Shown: in pieces, positions 9,311 through 17,662 of the stretch
Layout: every line of letters starts with the position of its first letter
Position numbering within the stretch: the stretch's first letter is position 1
NCBI GenBank assembly: GCA_965198725.1
Contig: CBDAPX010000002.1
Span: 806,001-870,000 of the forward strand
Direction: 5' to 3'
DNA from: CBDAPX01 sp965198725
GTDB lineage: Bacteria > Pseudomonadota > Alphaproteobacteria > Rhodobacterales > Rhodobacteraceae
DNA: 64,000 nucleotides
Notes under the pieces: generated by a model
Seen by the model: the letters and a program-made list of their open reading frames with translations, nothing else
What the model was told of the DNA's origin: nothing
Databases searched by the model: none
Translations under genes and position numbers: made by a program

Positions 9311-9778
9311 ATGGACTTAGATCAATTCGACCAATCCATCCTGCATCATGTCGCGCAGAATGGCCGTATCAGTGTCGTTGATCTGGCCCGTGCCATCGGG
9401 CTTTCCAAAACGCCGACACAGGCCCGGCTGCGCAGGTTGGAAACAGAAGGGTTTATTCGCGGATACCGCGCGATGCTGGATCCCATCCGGCTCGGGCTCG
9501 ACCACGTCGCGTTTGTCGAGGTGCGCCTAACCGATACCCGCGAAGCTGCTCTTGCTGCGTTTAATGCGGCAGTGGCCCAAATTGCCGAGATTGAACAAGC
9601 GCATATGATTGCCGGTAATTTCGACTACCTGTTGAAGGTGCGCACGTCGAATATGACCGCGTATCGCGCTGTATTGGCCGACAAAATTTCCACGCTGCCG
9701 CACGTGGCCAGCACATCGACCTATGTTGCCATGCAGGCGGTGAAGGAAACCGAAGCAACCTTGCTGGATGGGATGTGA
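9311..9778 (+). CDS. putR: Lrp/AsnC-family regulator, probable PutR
   Basis: The protein is 155 residues, the normal size for an Lrp/AsnC regulator. It has an N-terminal helix-turn-helix (FDQSILHHVAQNGRISVVDL through SKTPTQARLRRLE) and a C-terminal RAM domain (YLLKVRTSNMTAY). It is divergent from putA with about 110 bases between the starts. In alphaproteobacteria the Lrp-type regulator in this position (PutR) activates putA in response to proline. The role here is assigned from this arrangement. Confidence 0.88.
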   Translation: MDLDQFDQSILHHVAQNGRISVVDLARAIGLSKTPTQARLRRLETEGFIRGYRAMLDPIRLGLDHVAFVEVRLTDTREAALAAFNAAVAQIAEIEQAHMIAGNFDYLLKVRTSNMTAYRAVLADKISTLPHVASTSTYVAMQAVKETEATLLDGM

Positions 9779-9813
9779 TTTGACCTGAAGACGACGCGTG
9801 TCATCTTTTGGGC

Positions 9814-10377
9814 ATGTCCAAATTCATCTCGATCTCTGCCGCCCTGTTTCTGTCCACCGCCGCTTGGGCCGAAACCTGTCCCATGGCACCTGATCATGAC
9901 GCGGCTTTGACCGATCTGATCACGGATATTCAGGCGGCGCAGGACGAACAAACCGCGCGCGCAATTTCCAACCAGATGTGGGAACGGTGGACGGATGCGC
10001 CGGATCAACAGGCACAGGCCATTCTGGATCGCGGCATGCGGATGCGATCATCCTATGACTTTCTGGGGGCAATAGAGGAATTCGACACGCTGGTCGCGTA
10101 TTGCCCCGAATATGCCGAAGGCTATAACCAGCGCGCCTTTGTGAATTTCCTACGCCAGGACTTTGCCACGGCTCTGGTCGATCTGGACCGCGCGCTGGCC
10201 CTGTCCCCGCGCCACATCGCAGCCATGTCCGGCAAAGCCCTTACCCTTATGGGCTTGGGGCGCACCGATGAGGCGCGCGCCATTCTGCAAGACGCGTTGG
10301 CCTTGAACCCATGGTTGCCAGAGCGCGGGCTTGCCTTGCCCGGGGGGCCATTGGAACCGATTGGCAAAGACATCTGA
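9814..10377 (+). CDS. Exported tetratricopeptide repeat protein
   Basis: The product (187 aa) begins with a clear signal peptide, MSKFISISAALFLSTAAWA, then Cys-containing mature sequence. Residues from about 75 to 155 hold two or three TPR-like helix pairs (AIEEFDTLVAYCPEYAEGYN, then ATALVDLDRALALSPRHIAA, then DEARAILQDALALNPW). Such proteins mediate protein-protein contacts in the periplasm; the partner is unknown. The ATG at 9814 is preferred to the TTG at 9808 because it begins the signal peptide. The tRNA-Leu gene follows 44 bases later. Confidence 0.78.
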   Translation: MSKFISISAALFLSTAAWAETCPMAPDHDAALTDLITDIQAAQDEQTARAISNQMWERWTDAPDQQAQAILDRGMRMRSSYDFLGAIEEFDTLVAYCPEYAEGYNQRAFVNFLRQDFATALVDLDRALALSPRHIAAMSGKALTLMGLGRTDEARAILQDALALNPWLPERGLALPGGPLEPIGKDI

Positions 10378-10421
10378 ACCGCTTTACACGGGCGCGCCAA
10401 TCGCTATGGTCGCGCCGCGCT

Positions 10422-10507
10422 GCCCGCGTGATGGAATGGTAGACATAGGGGACTTAAAATCCCTAGGCCTTAGCGCCGTGCCGGTTCGAGTCCGGCCGCG
10501 GGTACCA
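10422..10507 (+). tRNA. tRNA-Leu (anticodon UAA)
   Basis: The 86-base sequence folds as a class II tRNA. The acceptor arm GCCCGCG pairs with CGCGGGT (one G-U), the anticodon stem GGGGA/TCCCT encloses the loop CTTAAAA with TAA at 10455-10457, a long variable arm follows, the T arm contains GGTTCGAGTCC, and the CCA end is encoded. TAA reads UUA/UUG leucine codons. Confidence 0.95.
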
Positions 10508-10602
10508 GCGCTTCGATCCCTCACATTCTCGTTTGCTCGCCAAGTCGTCATGTGCATGTGAACGCCCGCTGGGTCAGGGTGGTCTCAAGACTGGAGACCA
10601 CC

Positions 10603-11952
10603 ATGCTGACACGCCGCACCGCCCTTTCGCTTTTGACCGCCGCCCTGTCGCCCCAAATCGCCTTTGCCGACGAAAGTATCGACCTGGGGGCGTTGGTTTA
10701 TGGCCCGCCGTTTGCCCGCGATACGGCGTTGGAGGAAATCCTGAAACGCGGCGATCCCGACATGGTTCCCGCCTTGATCCTCGCGTTGCGGTTTTCCCGC
10801 ATGGACTGGGCCCCTGTCGAAGCGGCGTTGCAGCAACTCACTGGGGACAAAGATGCCGAAGGCTGGTTCGATTGGATGCTCTGGCAAGAAGCGCATCCCG
10901 AAGCGGGGGCGCATCCGGACTATATCGCGTTCAAACGAGAGCTCTTTTTGCGCATCGACCCGAATTTCGATGATTTTGTGAAACTGGAATACCTCGACCC
11001 GGATCGGATGAAGATCCGGTTGGAAGAGATCACCTGGGGCGGGGTGATCAAGGACGGTATCCCGTCGCTGGATTACCCCGCCATGCTTGATGCGGGTGAA
11101 GCGGACTACATGAAACCGGATGACCTTGTGTTCGGGGTTGAGATCAATGGGGACATACGGGCCTATCCATTGCGCATTATGGGCTGGCACGAGATGTTCA
11201 ATGACGTGATTGGGGGCGTCCCGGTGGCGTTGGCCTATTGCACGCTCTGCGGGTCAGGCATCTTGTTTGAAACACAGGTGCCGGGGCGCGATGCCCATTT
11301 CGTCTTTGGCTCATCGGGTTTCTTGTATCGGTCAAACAAGCTGATGTTTGACCGGGAAACCCATTCGCTCTGGAACCAGTTCACGGGCAAACCGGTTGTT
11401 GGACCCTTGGTCGACAGTGGGATTGAGCTGCAACAGCGGGCGGTGACGATTGACACGTGGGCCAACTGGTCGACAGCAAATCCCGGAACCAAGGTGTTGT
11501 CCCTGGAAACCGGGCACCGGCGGGATTACGGGTCGGGCGTGGTATATCGCGATTATTTTGCGTCCAGTGAACTGATGTTCCCTACCCATGTCGATCAAAG
11601 CAAGCATCTGCAAAAATCCTATGTCTTTGGCGTTCGCAAGTTTGGTGGGGCCAAGGCGTGGCCGTTAGAGGCGTTTGCCGGTGGCTAGGTCATCAATGAC
11701 GGGATGGTTGGCCAGAACCTTGTTTTGATCGGCGATGAAGACACCCGCACCGTGCGTGCATATGAGCGGGGGGATGAGACATTCGTGTCATCGGGGCAGG
11801 GAGCGCTCAACGGAGGCGGGCAATCATGGCGGATCGCAGAAGACGCTCTAATCGCTGACAATGGCCAACGTCTGTCCCGTGTCGCAGGCCACATTGCCTA
11901 TTGGTTTGCCTGGAACGGATATCTCGCGGCGGAGTCCGAAATTTACGAATGA
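10603..11952 (+). pseudogene. DUF3179 protein interrupted by an in-frame TAG
   Basis: Codons 1-361 encode an exported DUF3179 protein. It has a twin-arginine-like start MLTRRTALSLL and the family motifs FGVEINGDIRAYPLRIMGWH, ALAYCTLCGSG (with its cysteines) and SLWNQFTGK. Codon 362 at 11686-11688 is TAG. The same frame continues without another stop for 87 codons to 11952, and this tail (VINDGMVGQNLVLIGDED, ending WFAWNGYLA) is the usual C-terminus of the family. A one-base change from a sense codon such as AAG would explain it. A truncated 361-residue protein may still be made. DUF3179 has no known biochemical role. The start at 10603 follows CTGGAGACC. Confidence 0.85.
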
Positions 11953-12129
11953 TAAACCTTAGGTTGCTATACCAAAGGATATAAGTTTCAGACCTTTGAA
12001 TAGATGGGATGCAGTGCTGCCGCCCGTTATTGCTCCTATGACGCACCACTCACGGGTCGTCGCCCTCCAAGGAAATGGGGGCATCGGGAGGACGCCGGTC
12101 ATGCTGGGGTGACCGGCGTTCGCTTTTTT
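11953..12129 (+). ncRNA. Possible small RNA or structured 3' UTR
   Basis: This region downstream of the DUF3179 frame contains a short stem CCTCCA/TGGGGG (12065-12082 region) followed by a strong terminator hairpin. It could be the 3' UTR of the DUF3179 transcript or an independent small RNA ending at the terminator. No convincing promoter was found, so the RNA call is weak. Confidence 0.22.
12092..12129 (+). terminator. Rho-independent terminator after the DUF3179 gene
   Basis: The perfect 10-base arms ACGCCGGTCA (12092-12101) and TGACCGGCGT (12110-12119) enclose an 8-base loop and are followed by six T residues at 12124-12129. It acts on the plus strand. The T run overlaps the stop codon of the convergent metG. 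Confidence 0.85.
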
Positions 12130-13840
12130 AGTCGCGCGTGCCGGAAAAGCGTTCTTGCCAGTCTTCGCGCTGATCGTCGGTGATCTTGGCGAACAGAACG
12201 TCCGGAACGGTAAAGGTCTCACCACCTGTAAAGTGGGACAGGGCGGCCGCAACATCGTCAGGCCAGCTGTCATCCTCTGTCTGCATGGCGTTGAGCATGG
12301 CCTTGCTGGCGTCCGGAATGAAAGGCGCGCTCAGCACCGCATAAAGCCGGATGAGGTTCAGGCCCAAACGCACCTGTGCGGCGGCCTTTGTTGGGTCTTC
12401 TTTGAAGGTCGACCATGGTGCTGCGCTTTGCAGGTATTCATTGCCCGCAACCCAAATGGCGCGCAGTTCCTGGGCGGATTTGCGCACTTCCATTGCGTCC
12501 ATATGCGCCTCATACCCGCGGACCTTGGCCGTCAGATCCGCAATCAGCGCCTCTTCTTCGGGCCCGTATTGCCCGTCTGCTGGAACCGCTTCAGCAAACT
12601 TTGATCGGCAAAACTTGGTAATCCGGCTGACAAAGTTTCCGAGCACATCCGCGAGGTCCTTGTTCACCGATTGCTGGAAATTCTCCCAGGTGAATTCACT
12701 GTCGCTGCTTTCCGGCGCATGGCTGAGCAGCCACCAGCGCCAGTAATCGGCAGGCAGGATGGACAGGGCCTGATCCATGAACACGCCGCGACCTTGGCTG
12801 GTCGAGAACTGACCGCCGTCATAGTTCAGATAATTGAACGATTTCAGGTGATCGACCATCTTCCAAGGCTCGCCCGATCCAAGGATCGTGGCCGGGAAAC
12901 TGAGCGTATGGAAAGGCACATTGTCCTTGCCCATGAACTGGGTATAGCGCACGTCATCGGCGCCTTTATCGGTCTGCCACCAGCGTTCCCAATCCGCGCC
13001 TTTGCCTGCGTTGACCCATTCTTGCGAGGCCGCGATGTATTCGATCGGCGCATCGAACCAGACATAGAACACCTTGCCTTCCATGCCGGGCCAATCCTCG
13101 GACCCCTTTTTGACCGGGATGCCCCAGTCCAGATCGCGGGTGATCCCCCGATCCTGCAACCCGTCGCCATCATGCAGCCATTTCTTGGCAATCGATGTGG
13201 TCAGTACCGGCCAATCGGTCTTGCTGTCGATCCAGGCGTCGAGGTCGTCTTTCAGCGTTGACTGACGCAGGTAGAGGTGCTTGGTCTCGCGCACTTCCAG
13301 ATCGGTGGACCCGGAAACGGCAGAGCGTGGGTTGATCAAATCCGTCGGATCCAACTGCTTGGTGCAATTCTCGCACTGGTCTCCACGGGCCTTTTCGTAC
13401 CCGCAGTTGGGGCAGGTCCCTTCGATGTAACGGTCGGGCAAAAACCGTCCGTCCGCATTGGAATAGATCTGTTTTTCAACGACTTCTCGGATCAGGCCCG
13501 CATCGGCCAGACGGCCGGCAAAATGCTGGGTCAGCGCGTGGTTTTCGGCACTCGACGAGCGCCCGAAATGGTCAAAGGACAGTCGGAATCCATCCGCGAT
13601 GTCTGACTGAACCTTGTGCATTTCGGCGCAGTATTCGGCGACCGGTTGACCGGCTTTTGCGGCGGCCAGTTCGGCTGGGGTGCCGTGTTCATCCGTGGCG
13701 CAAAGGAACAGAACTTCGTTGCCGCGACCCCGCTGATACCGCGCATAAAGATCAGCCGGAAGCTGGCTGCCAACGAGGTTGCCGAGATGCTTGATCCCAT
13801 TGATGTAAGGGATCGCCGATGTGATCAGGTGACGTGTCAT
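12128..13840 (-). CDS. metG: Methionyl-tRNA synthetase
   Basis: This 570-residue class I aminoacyl-tRNA synthetase charges tRNA-Met. It carries the HIGH-type motif HLGN at residues 18-21, a zinc knuckle with four cysteines (CPNCGYEKARGDQCENC) and the KMSKS-equivalent loop FSTSQGRGV, in which the first Lys/Met are replaced as in many bacterial MetRS of this type. The anticodon-binding helical domain fills the C-terminus; there is no C-terminal dimerisation/tRNA-binding domain. The start at 13840 gives the standard N-terminus MTRHLITSAIPY. Confidence 0.95.
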   Translation of the reverse strand: MTRHLITSAIPYINGIKHLGNLVGSQLPADLYARYQRGRGNEVLFLCATDEHGTPAELAAAKAGQPVAEYCAEMHKVQSDIADGFRLSFDHFGRSSSAENHALTQHFAGRLADAGLIREVVEKQIYSNADGRFLPDRYIEGTCPNCGYEKARGDQCENCTKQLDPTDLINPRSAVSGSTDLEVRETKHLYLRQSTLKDDLDAWIDSKTDWPVLTTSIAKKWLHDGDGLQDRGITRDLDWGIPVKKGSEDWPGMEGKVFYVWFDAPIEYIAASQEWVNAGKGADWERWWQTDKGADDVRYTQFMGKDNVPFHTLSFPATILGSGEPWKMVDHLKSFNYLNYDGGQFSTSQGRGVFMDQALSILPADYWRWWLLSHAPESSDSEFTWENFQQSVNKDLADVLGNFVSRITKFCRSKFAEAVPADGQYGPEEEALIADLTAKVRGYEAHMDAMEVRKSAQELRAIWVAGNEYLQSAAPWSTFKEDPTKAAAQVRLGLNLIRLYAVLSAPFIPDASKAMLNAMQTEDDSWPDDVAAALSHFTGGETFTVPDVLFAKITDDQREDWQERFSGTRD

Positions 13841-13905
13841 GGGCGCGCTTTCAAACTGCTGATGGGCGCGTCTTTATCAGCGGTTCCTTGCGGTGGCCAG
13901 TGGAC

Positions 13906-15138
13906 TCAGTCCTTCGGTGTTCGATCCCGCGACGACCCGGTCAAGCGACCGATCAAGAATGAGGTGCGCGGGGCATAAACATAACGGGTTCGTTCGGTCG
14001 AGGTCGGGCGCGCACGCATCCGCGTCAGGCCAAAGATGATCAAAATGACATGGGCGACTGCGATCATGGCGAAAAGGGCACCCGGACCAAAGAGGCTGAT
14101 CAACACCGAAGAAGTGTAAGGTGCGGCAATCGCGCCCAAGGCAAAGAAGAACATCAACGCCGCCGACAGCTCCACCCGTTCCTCTGGCTTGGCAAAGTCA
14201 TGCGCGTGCGCGGCCGAGACCGAATAGATCGGGAAACTGACCAATCCAAACAAGAAAGCGCTCAGCATGACGCCTATGGTGCCGGTGTTTTGCGCGCCGA
14301 TGGTGATGAAGCTGCTGACCGCCGAAAAGACGGAAAGCCAAATGAGGACCCAGCGGCGGTCAAACTTGTCTGCGAGCCATCCAACCGGAATTTGCACGAG
14401 GGCACCGCCCAGAACAAAGGCGGCCAAGAACCATGCGATCTGGTCGGCGCTCAGGCCAACCTCTTGGCCATAAGTTGGGCCCACCATGCGGAAACTGGCC
14501 GAGGACAGCGCCGCAACGATAACGCCTGCGGCCGCAAGGGGAGAGCGGGCAACGGCCAGCATCGGGCGCAGTCGGGGGGCCGACGGCGTTTCCGGCTGTT
14601 TCACCCGCGTCAAAGTAAGGGGCAGCAAAGCGGCGCAGCAGAGGATGGCCAGAAAGTTGTAAGAGACGTAATCTGCCGGTTCCAAAACGCCGATCATCAA
14701 CTGGGCGAGCAGGGCGCCCGTCATGTCGACAACGCGATAGACACCCATGGTCCGGCCCCGGGTTTCGTTCGTGACCTTTGCCTGCAGCCAAGATTCGATA
14801 ACGGTGTAGCAGCCCGCAGCACACATCCCAGAGGCCACGCGCATAACGGCCCACGCTGTAGGATGCACAATCACCATATGCGCCAAAAGCCCGATGGCCC
14901 CGGCCGCAGTGAAGGCGGCAAATGCGCGGGAATGCCCGACGTCGCCCATCAGGCGGGGTGCCCACCAGCAGCCGATGAAAAACCCGACGAAATGCGCGGA
15001 TCCCAGAAGACCGATCTGTTCGGTTGAAAAACCAAGTTCGAAGCCAGACAGAGCATCGAGCGGGCTGACACCTCCGGAGGAGAGCTGCAGCAGGGCCACG
15101 GACATAAAGAGCGCGGCAAATGAAATGAGCATTCGCAT
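13906..15138 (-). CDS. Major facilitator superfamily transporter (YcaD-like)
   Basis: The protein (410 aa) has twelve predicted membrane segments and the MFS loop signatures WLADKFDRRWVL (loop 8-9) and the YcaD-branch motif TVIESWLQAKVTNETRGRTM around residues 120-140. It should sit in the inner membrane as a secondary transporter. The substrate of this branch is not established. It lies 65 bases upstream of metG on the same strand and may share a transcript with it. Confidence 0.85.
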   Translation of the reverse strand: MRMLISFAALFMSVALLQLSSGGVSPLDALSGFELGFSTEQIGLLGSAHFVGFFIGCWWAPRLMGDVGHSRAFAAFTAAGAIGLLAHMVIVHPTAWAVMRVASGMCAAGCYTVIESWLQAKVTNETRGRTMGVYRVVDMTGALLAQLMIGVLEPADYVSYNFLAILCCAALLPLTLTRVKQPETPSAPRLRPMLAVARSPLAAAGVIVAALSSASFRMVGPTYGQEVGLSADQIAWFLAAFVLGGALVQIPVGWLADKFDRRWVLIWLSVFSAVSSFITIGAQNTGTIGVMLSAFLFGLVSFPIYSVSAAHAHDFAKPEERVELSAALMFFFALGAIAAPYTSSVLISLFGPGALFAMIAVAHVILIIFGLTRMRARPTSTERTRYVYAPRTSFLIGRLTGSSRDRTPKD

Positions 15139-15211
15139 AACGCGCCCAACATGCGCCTTTGGGACGCCGATTCTTGTCCTTATTCGACGAAGGGCCGTCG
15201 CATTTGCCGGT

Positions 15212-15802
15212 TTATGCCATGGAGCGGATCAAGGCGCGGATTTTCAGGGTCACTGTATCGCCGACAAGGCCCGCAAAGCCGTTGGCCCCAAACGCGCTGC
15301 GGTTGACGTTGCCGGTAAGCTGAATGTTCAGGGTGGACAGATCGCCGGCATCCGTCCCCCGCTCCCGATAAAGATCTGCCTTTAACGTCAGGGGTTTGGT
15401 GATACCACGCAGGGTGACATCGCCCAGGATCGTGGCCCCACCAGAGAGGCGGCCATCTTCGGCCAAGGTGACACGGCGCGAAACAAACCGAACCTCAGGA
15501 TAGGTTGCCGTGTCCAGAACACTGGCGCCTTTAAGTGCGTCGGTCGCAAAGATCAGGCCGGTGCGGGCTTTGCTGGCATTGACGTCGACAGTCGACGCGT
15601 CGAGCCGCGCGGGGTCCACCTGAATGTCGGCGCGTGTGACTGGCATGGTTCCAGATTGGGCAATGCCGTTCAGGGTAAAGGTAAAGCCAACCGAGGATTC
15701 GGCGGCATCCAACCTATAGGGCGTAAGCTGCGCAAAGGCAGCTTGTGGCAGCAGAGTGGTGGACCCCAGCAGAGCGGCAAAGTGGCGGCGTGAATATGTC
15801 AT
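15212..15802 (-). CDS. YceI-family periplasmic lipocalin-like protein
   Basis: This 196-residue protein has an RR-containing export signal (MTYSRRHFAALLGSTTLLP) cleaved near AAFA, followed by the YceI beta-barrel (YRLDAAESSVGFTF, then GDVTLRGITKPLTL). The YceI fold binds isoprenoid-type lipids in characterised members, and the E. coli gene responds to high pH. The ATG overlaps the stop codon of the upstream imuA-like gene (ATGA), so the two are translationally coupled and share its LexA-type promoter. Confidence 0.87.
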   Translation of the reverse strand: MTYSRRHFAALLGSTTLLPQAAFAQLTPYRLDAAESSVGFTFTLNGIAQSGTMPVTRADIQVDPARLDASTVDVNASKARTGLIFATDALKGASVLDTATYPEVRFVSRRVTLAEDGRLSGGATILGDVTLRGITKPLTLKADLYRERGTDAGDLSTLNIQLTGNVNRSAFGANGFAGLVGDTVTLKIRALIRSMA

Positions 15803-16476
15803 GTCAAAGATGTAACACGACCGGTCGCACTGTCGCGTGCGCCCGCGCCAATGTGATCACCCGCGATGTTGTTCAGCGGGCTAAGGTCTAGTTTTGCCCG
15901 CGGCGCGCGCTGTGTCACGGTCCAGCTTTTGACCGGTTGGGTGCGCGCACGCAGGCGGTCGAGCTGCCAGCGGCGTTTGCGCCCGACATGTTTGGGGGCC
16001 ATACGCCACCGGCTTTCGATCCCTTGCGCGCCACCATCGCCCGGGGTGAGCAAAAGGCCCAGCGGGGCCACGCCGCCCAGCCCTGCGCCGGTTTCCGCGG
16101 CCAGATGCATACGCCGGATCGGTGTCAGGGCCGGGGGACCGGGCAGGTCCGCGACCACCAGGGGCACCGCCCCCGCGCGCAAGGCTTCTTCGACGCACCA
16201 CAGCACATCCTCGGCTCGGCGTGGGCCGACAAAAAGGAACCGCGCCGGGTCGACAAAGTCCCACATGCCTTGTGGATGCGGTTGTTCGGCCTGCCAGCCT
16301 GGCGCGATCCACAGAACCGGTCCTTCTGTATGGCTGGCCAGCCACATCGCGAAACTGCGCCGGGCTGGGCCACAGGCCTCGTGCACCCGGGCCAGTGACA
16401 GGCTGATATCAGGGGTCAGGGTCAATTCCGGGCGTGATCGGTCACGGCCCGTGGCAGGGATCAGATGAGTCGGCAT
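15799..16476 (-). CDS. imuA: ImuA-like protein (RecA-fold SOS accessory factor)
   Basis: The 225-residue product has the layout of ImuA proteins, which are RecA/SulA-like and help the ImuB-DnaE2 mutasome. Features include ARVHEACGPARRSFAMWLAS, GPVLWIAPGW, ARFLFVGPRRAEDVLWCVEE, and a C-terminal region with SRWRMAPKH. The Walker A lysine is absent, as usual for this group. Neither imuB nor dnaE2 is adjacent; yceI follows with an ATGA overlap. The ATG at 16476 is preferred to the in-frame ATG at 16488, because the latter lies inside the predicted -10 element. The gene would then be leaderless. Family assignment is by pattern and should be confirmed by profile search. Confidence 0.68.
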   Translation of the reverse strand: MPTHLIPATGRDRSRPELTLTPDISLSLARVHEACGPARRSFAMWLASHTEGPVLWIAPGWQAEQPHPQGMWDFVDPARFLFVGPRRAEDVLWCVEEALRAGAVPLVVADLPGPPALTPIRRMHLAAETGAGLGGVAPLGLLLTPGDGGAQGIESRWRMAPKHVGRKRRWQLDRLRARTQPVKSWTVTQRAPRAKLDLSPLNNIAGDHIGAGARDSATGRVTSLT

Positions 16477-16483
16477 GCCTATG

Positions 16484-16511
16484 AACATAAATGTTCACAC
16501 TTTGTTCTCAA
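16484..16511 (-). promoter_or_regulatory. LexA-box promoter of the imuA-like gene
   Basis: The plus strand reads GTTC (16493-16496), seven bases, then GTTC (16504-16507), exactly the alphaproteobacterial LexA box. On the minus strand, a -35 TTGAGA (16511-16506) and -10 TATGTT (16489-16484) are 16 bases apart, so the box fills the promoter spacer. LexA binding would block transcription until DNA damage. The predicted transcription start falls next to the ATG at 16476. Confidence 0.75.
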
Positions 16512-16596
16512 GCTCTTTTTGCTTTCTGTGCCTCGCCACCTTGCCATTCCGAGGTGAGGCCGACAGGGTCGCCTCAAATATTTTAAGGAGGTCGTC

Positions 16597-17640
16597 ATGA
16601 AAATGAACCCGCTGGGCCGCACGGGCCTGATGGTCAGTGAACTCTGCCTCGGATCCATGACTTGGGGCACGCAAAATACCGAAGCAGAAGGGCACGCCCA
16701 AATCGACCGCAGCCTCGACGCGGGCATCAATTTTATCGACACCGCTGAAATGTATCCTGTCAATCCGATTGCCAAGGAAACCATCGGGCGGACCGAAGAA
16801 ATCATCGGTACATGGCACGCCAAGACCGGGCGGCGTGGCGACTATATCCTTGCGACAAAGCATTCGGGCGAAGGATTGGGATATGTTCGCGATGGTGCAC
16901 CGATCTCGTCCAAAACGATCGCGACCACCATTGAAGGATCGCTCAAACGGTTGCAGACGGACTACATCGACCTCTACCAATTCCACTGGCCCAACCGGGG
17001 CAGTTACATGTTCCGGCAGAATTGGACCTTTGATCCGTCCAAACAGGACCGCGTTGATACTCTGGCGAACATGGAAGACTGTCTGGACGCGTTGCAACGT
17101 GAAGTCGAACGCGGCACAATCCGCCATTTCGGGCTGTCAAACGAAAGCGCATGGGGCACCGCGCAGTGGTTGCGGCTGAGCGAGGCACACAACTTGCCCC
17201 GCGTTGCGTCGATCCAGAACGAATATTCCTTGCTGTGCCGGCTCTATGACACCGACCTTGCAGAGCTCAGTGTGAACGAAGACGTTGGTCTTTTGGCGTT
17301 TTCGCCGCTGGGAACGGGGTTATTGACCGGCAAGTATCAGGACGGTGCGGTGCCACAGGGCTCGCGCAAATCGTTGAGCCCGGAACTGGGGGGCCGAGAT
17401 TCAACGCGCGTATATCAAGCGGTCCAAGCCTATCTGGATATTGCGGCGCGTCACGGACTGGACCCAAGCCAAATGGCCCTGGCCTGGTGCCGGACGCGGC
17501 CGTTCATGGCCTCGGCCATTTTTGGGGCAACCACGATGGCCCAGTTGGACATCGCCTTGGGCTCGGTCGATGTGACCTTGTCGGATGAGGTGCTGGCGGA
17601 AATCAACTTGGCCCATCAAGCCTATCCGATGCCCTATTGA
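16597..17640 (+). CDS. Aldo/keto reductase (Tas-like)
   Basis: The protein (347 aa) is a TIM-barrel NADPH-dependent aldo/keto reductase. It has the N-terminal LGRTGLMVSELCLGSMTWG, the catalytic region FIDTAEMYP (Asp and Tyr) and ATKH (Lys), and the C-terminal cofactor region IFGATTMAQLDIAL. Length and the NTEAEGHAQID segment match the Tas branch. The natural substrate is unknown. A strong AAGGAGG site precedes the ATG at 16597. It is divergent from imuA with about 90 bases between; whether the LexA box also affects it is unclear. Confidence 0.9.
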   Translation: MKMNPLGRTGLMVSELCLGSMTWGTQNTEAEGHAQIDRSLDAGINFIDTAEMYPVNPIAKETIGRTEEIIGTWHAKTGRRGDYILATKHSGEGLGYVRDGAPISSKTIATTIEGSLKRLQTDYIDLYQFHWPNRGSYMFRQNWTFDPSKQDRVDTLANMEDCLDALQREVERGTIRHFGLSNESAWGTAQWLRLSEAHNLPRVASIQNEYSLLCRLYDTDLAELSVNEDVGLLAFSPLGTGLLTGKYQDGAVPQGSRKSLSPELGGRDSTRVYQAVQAYLDIAARHGLDPSQMALAWCRTRPFMASAIFGATTMAQLDIALGSVDVTLSDEVLAEINLAHQAYPMPY

Positions 17641-17662
17641 TCCTTGGCGCCCGTATCGGGCG

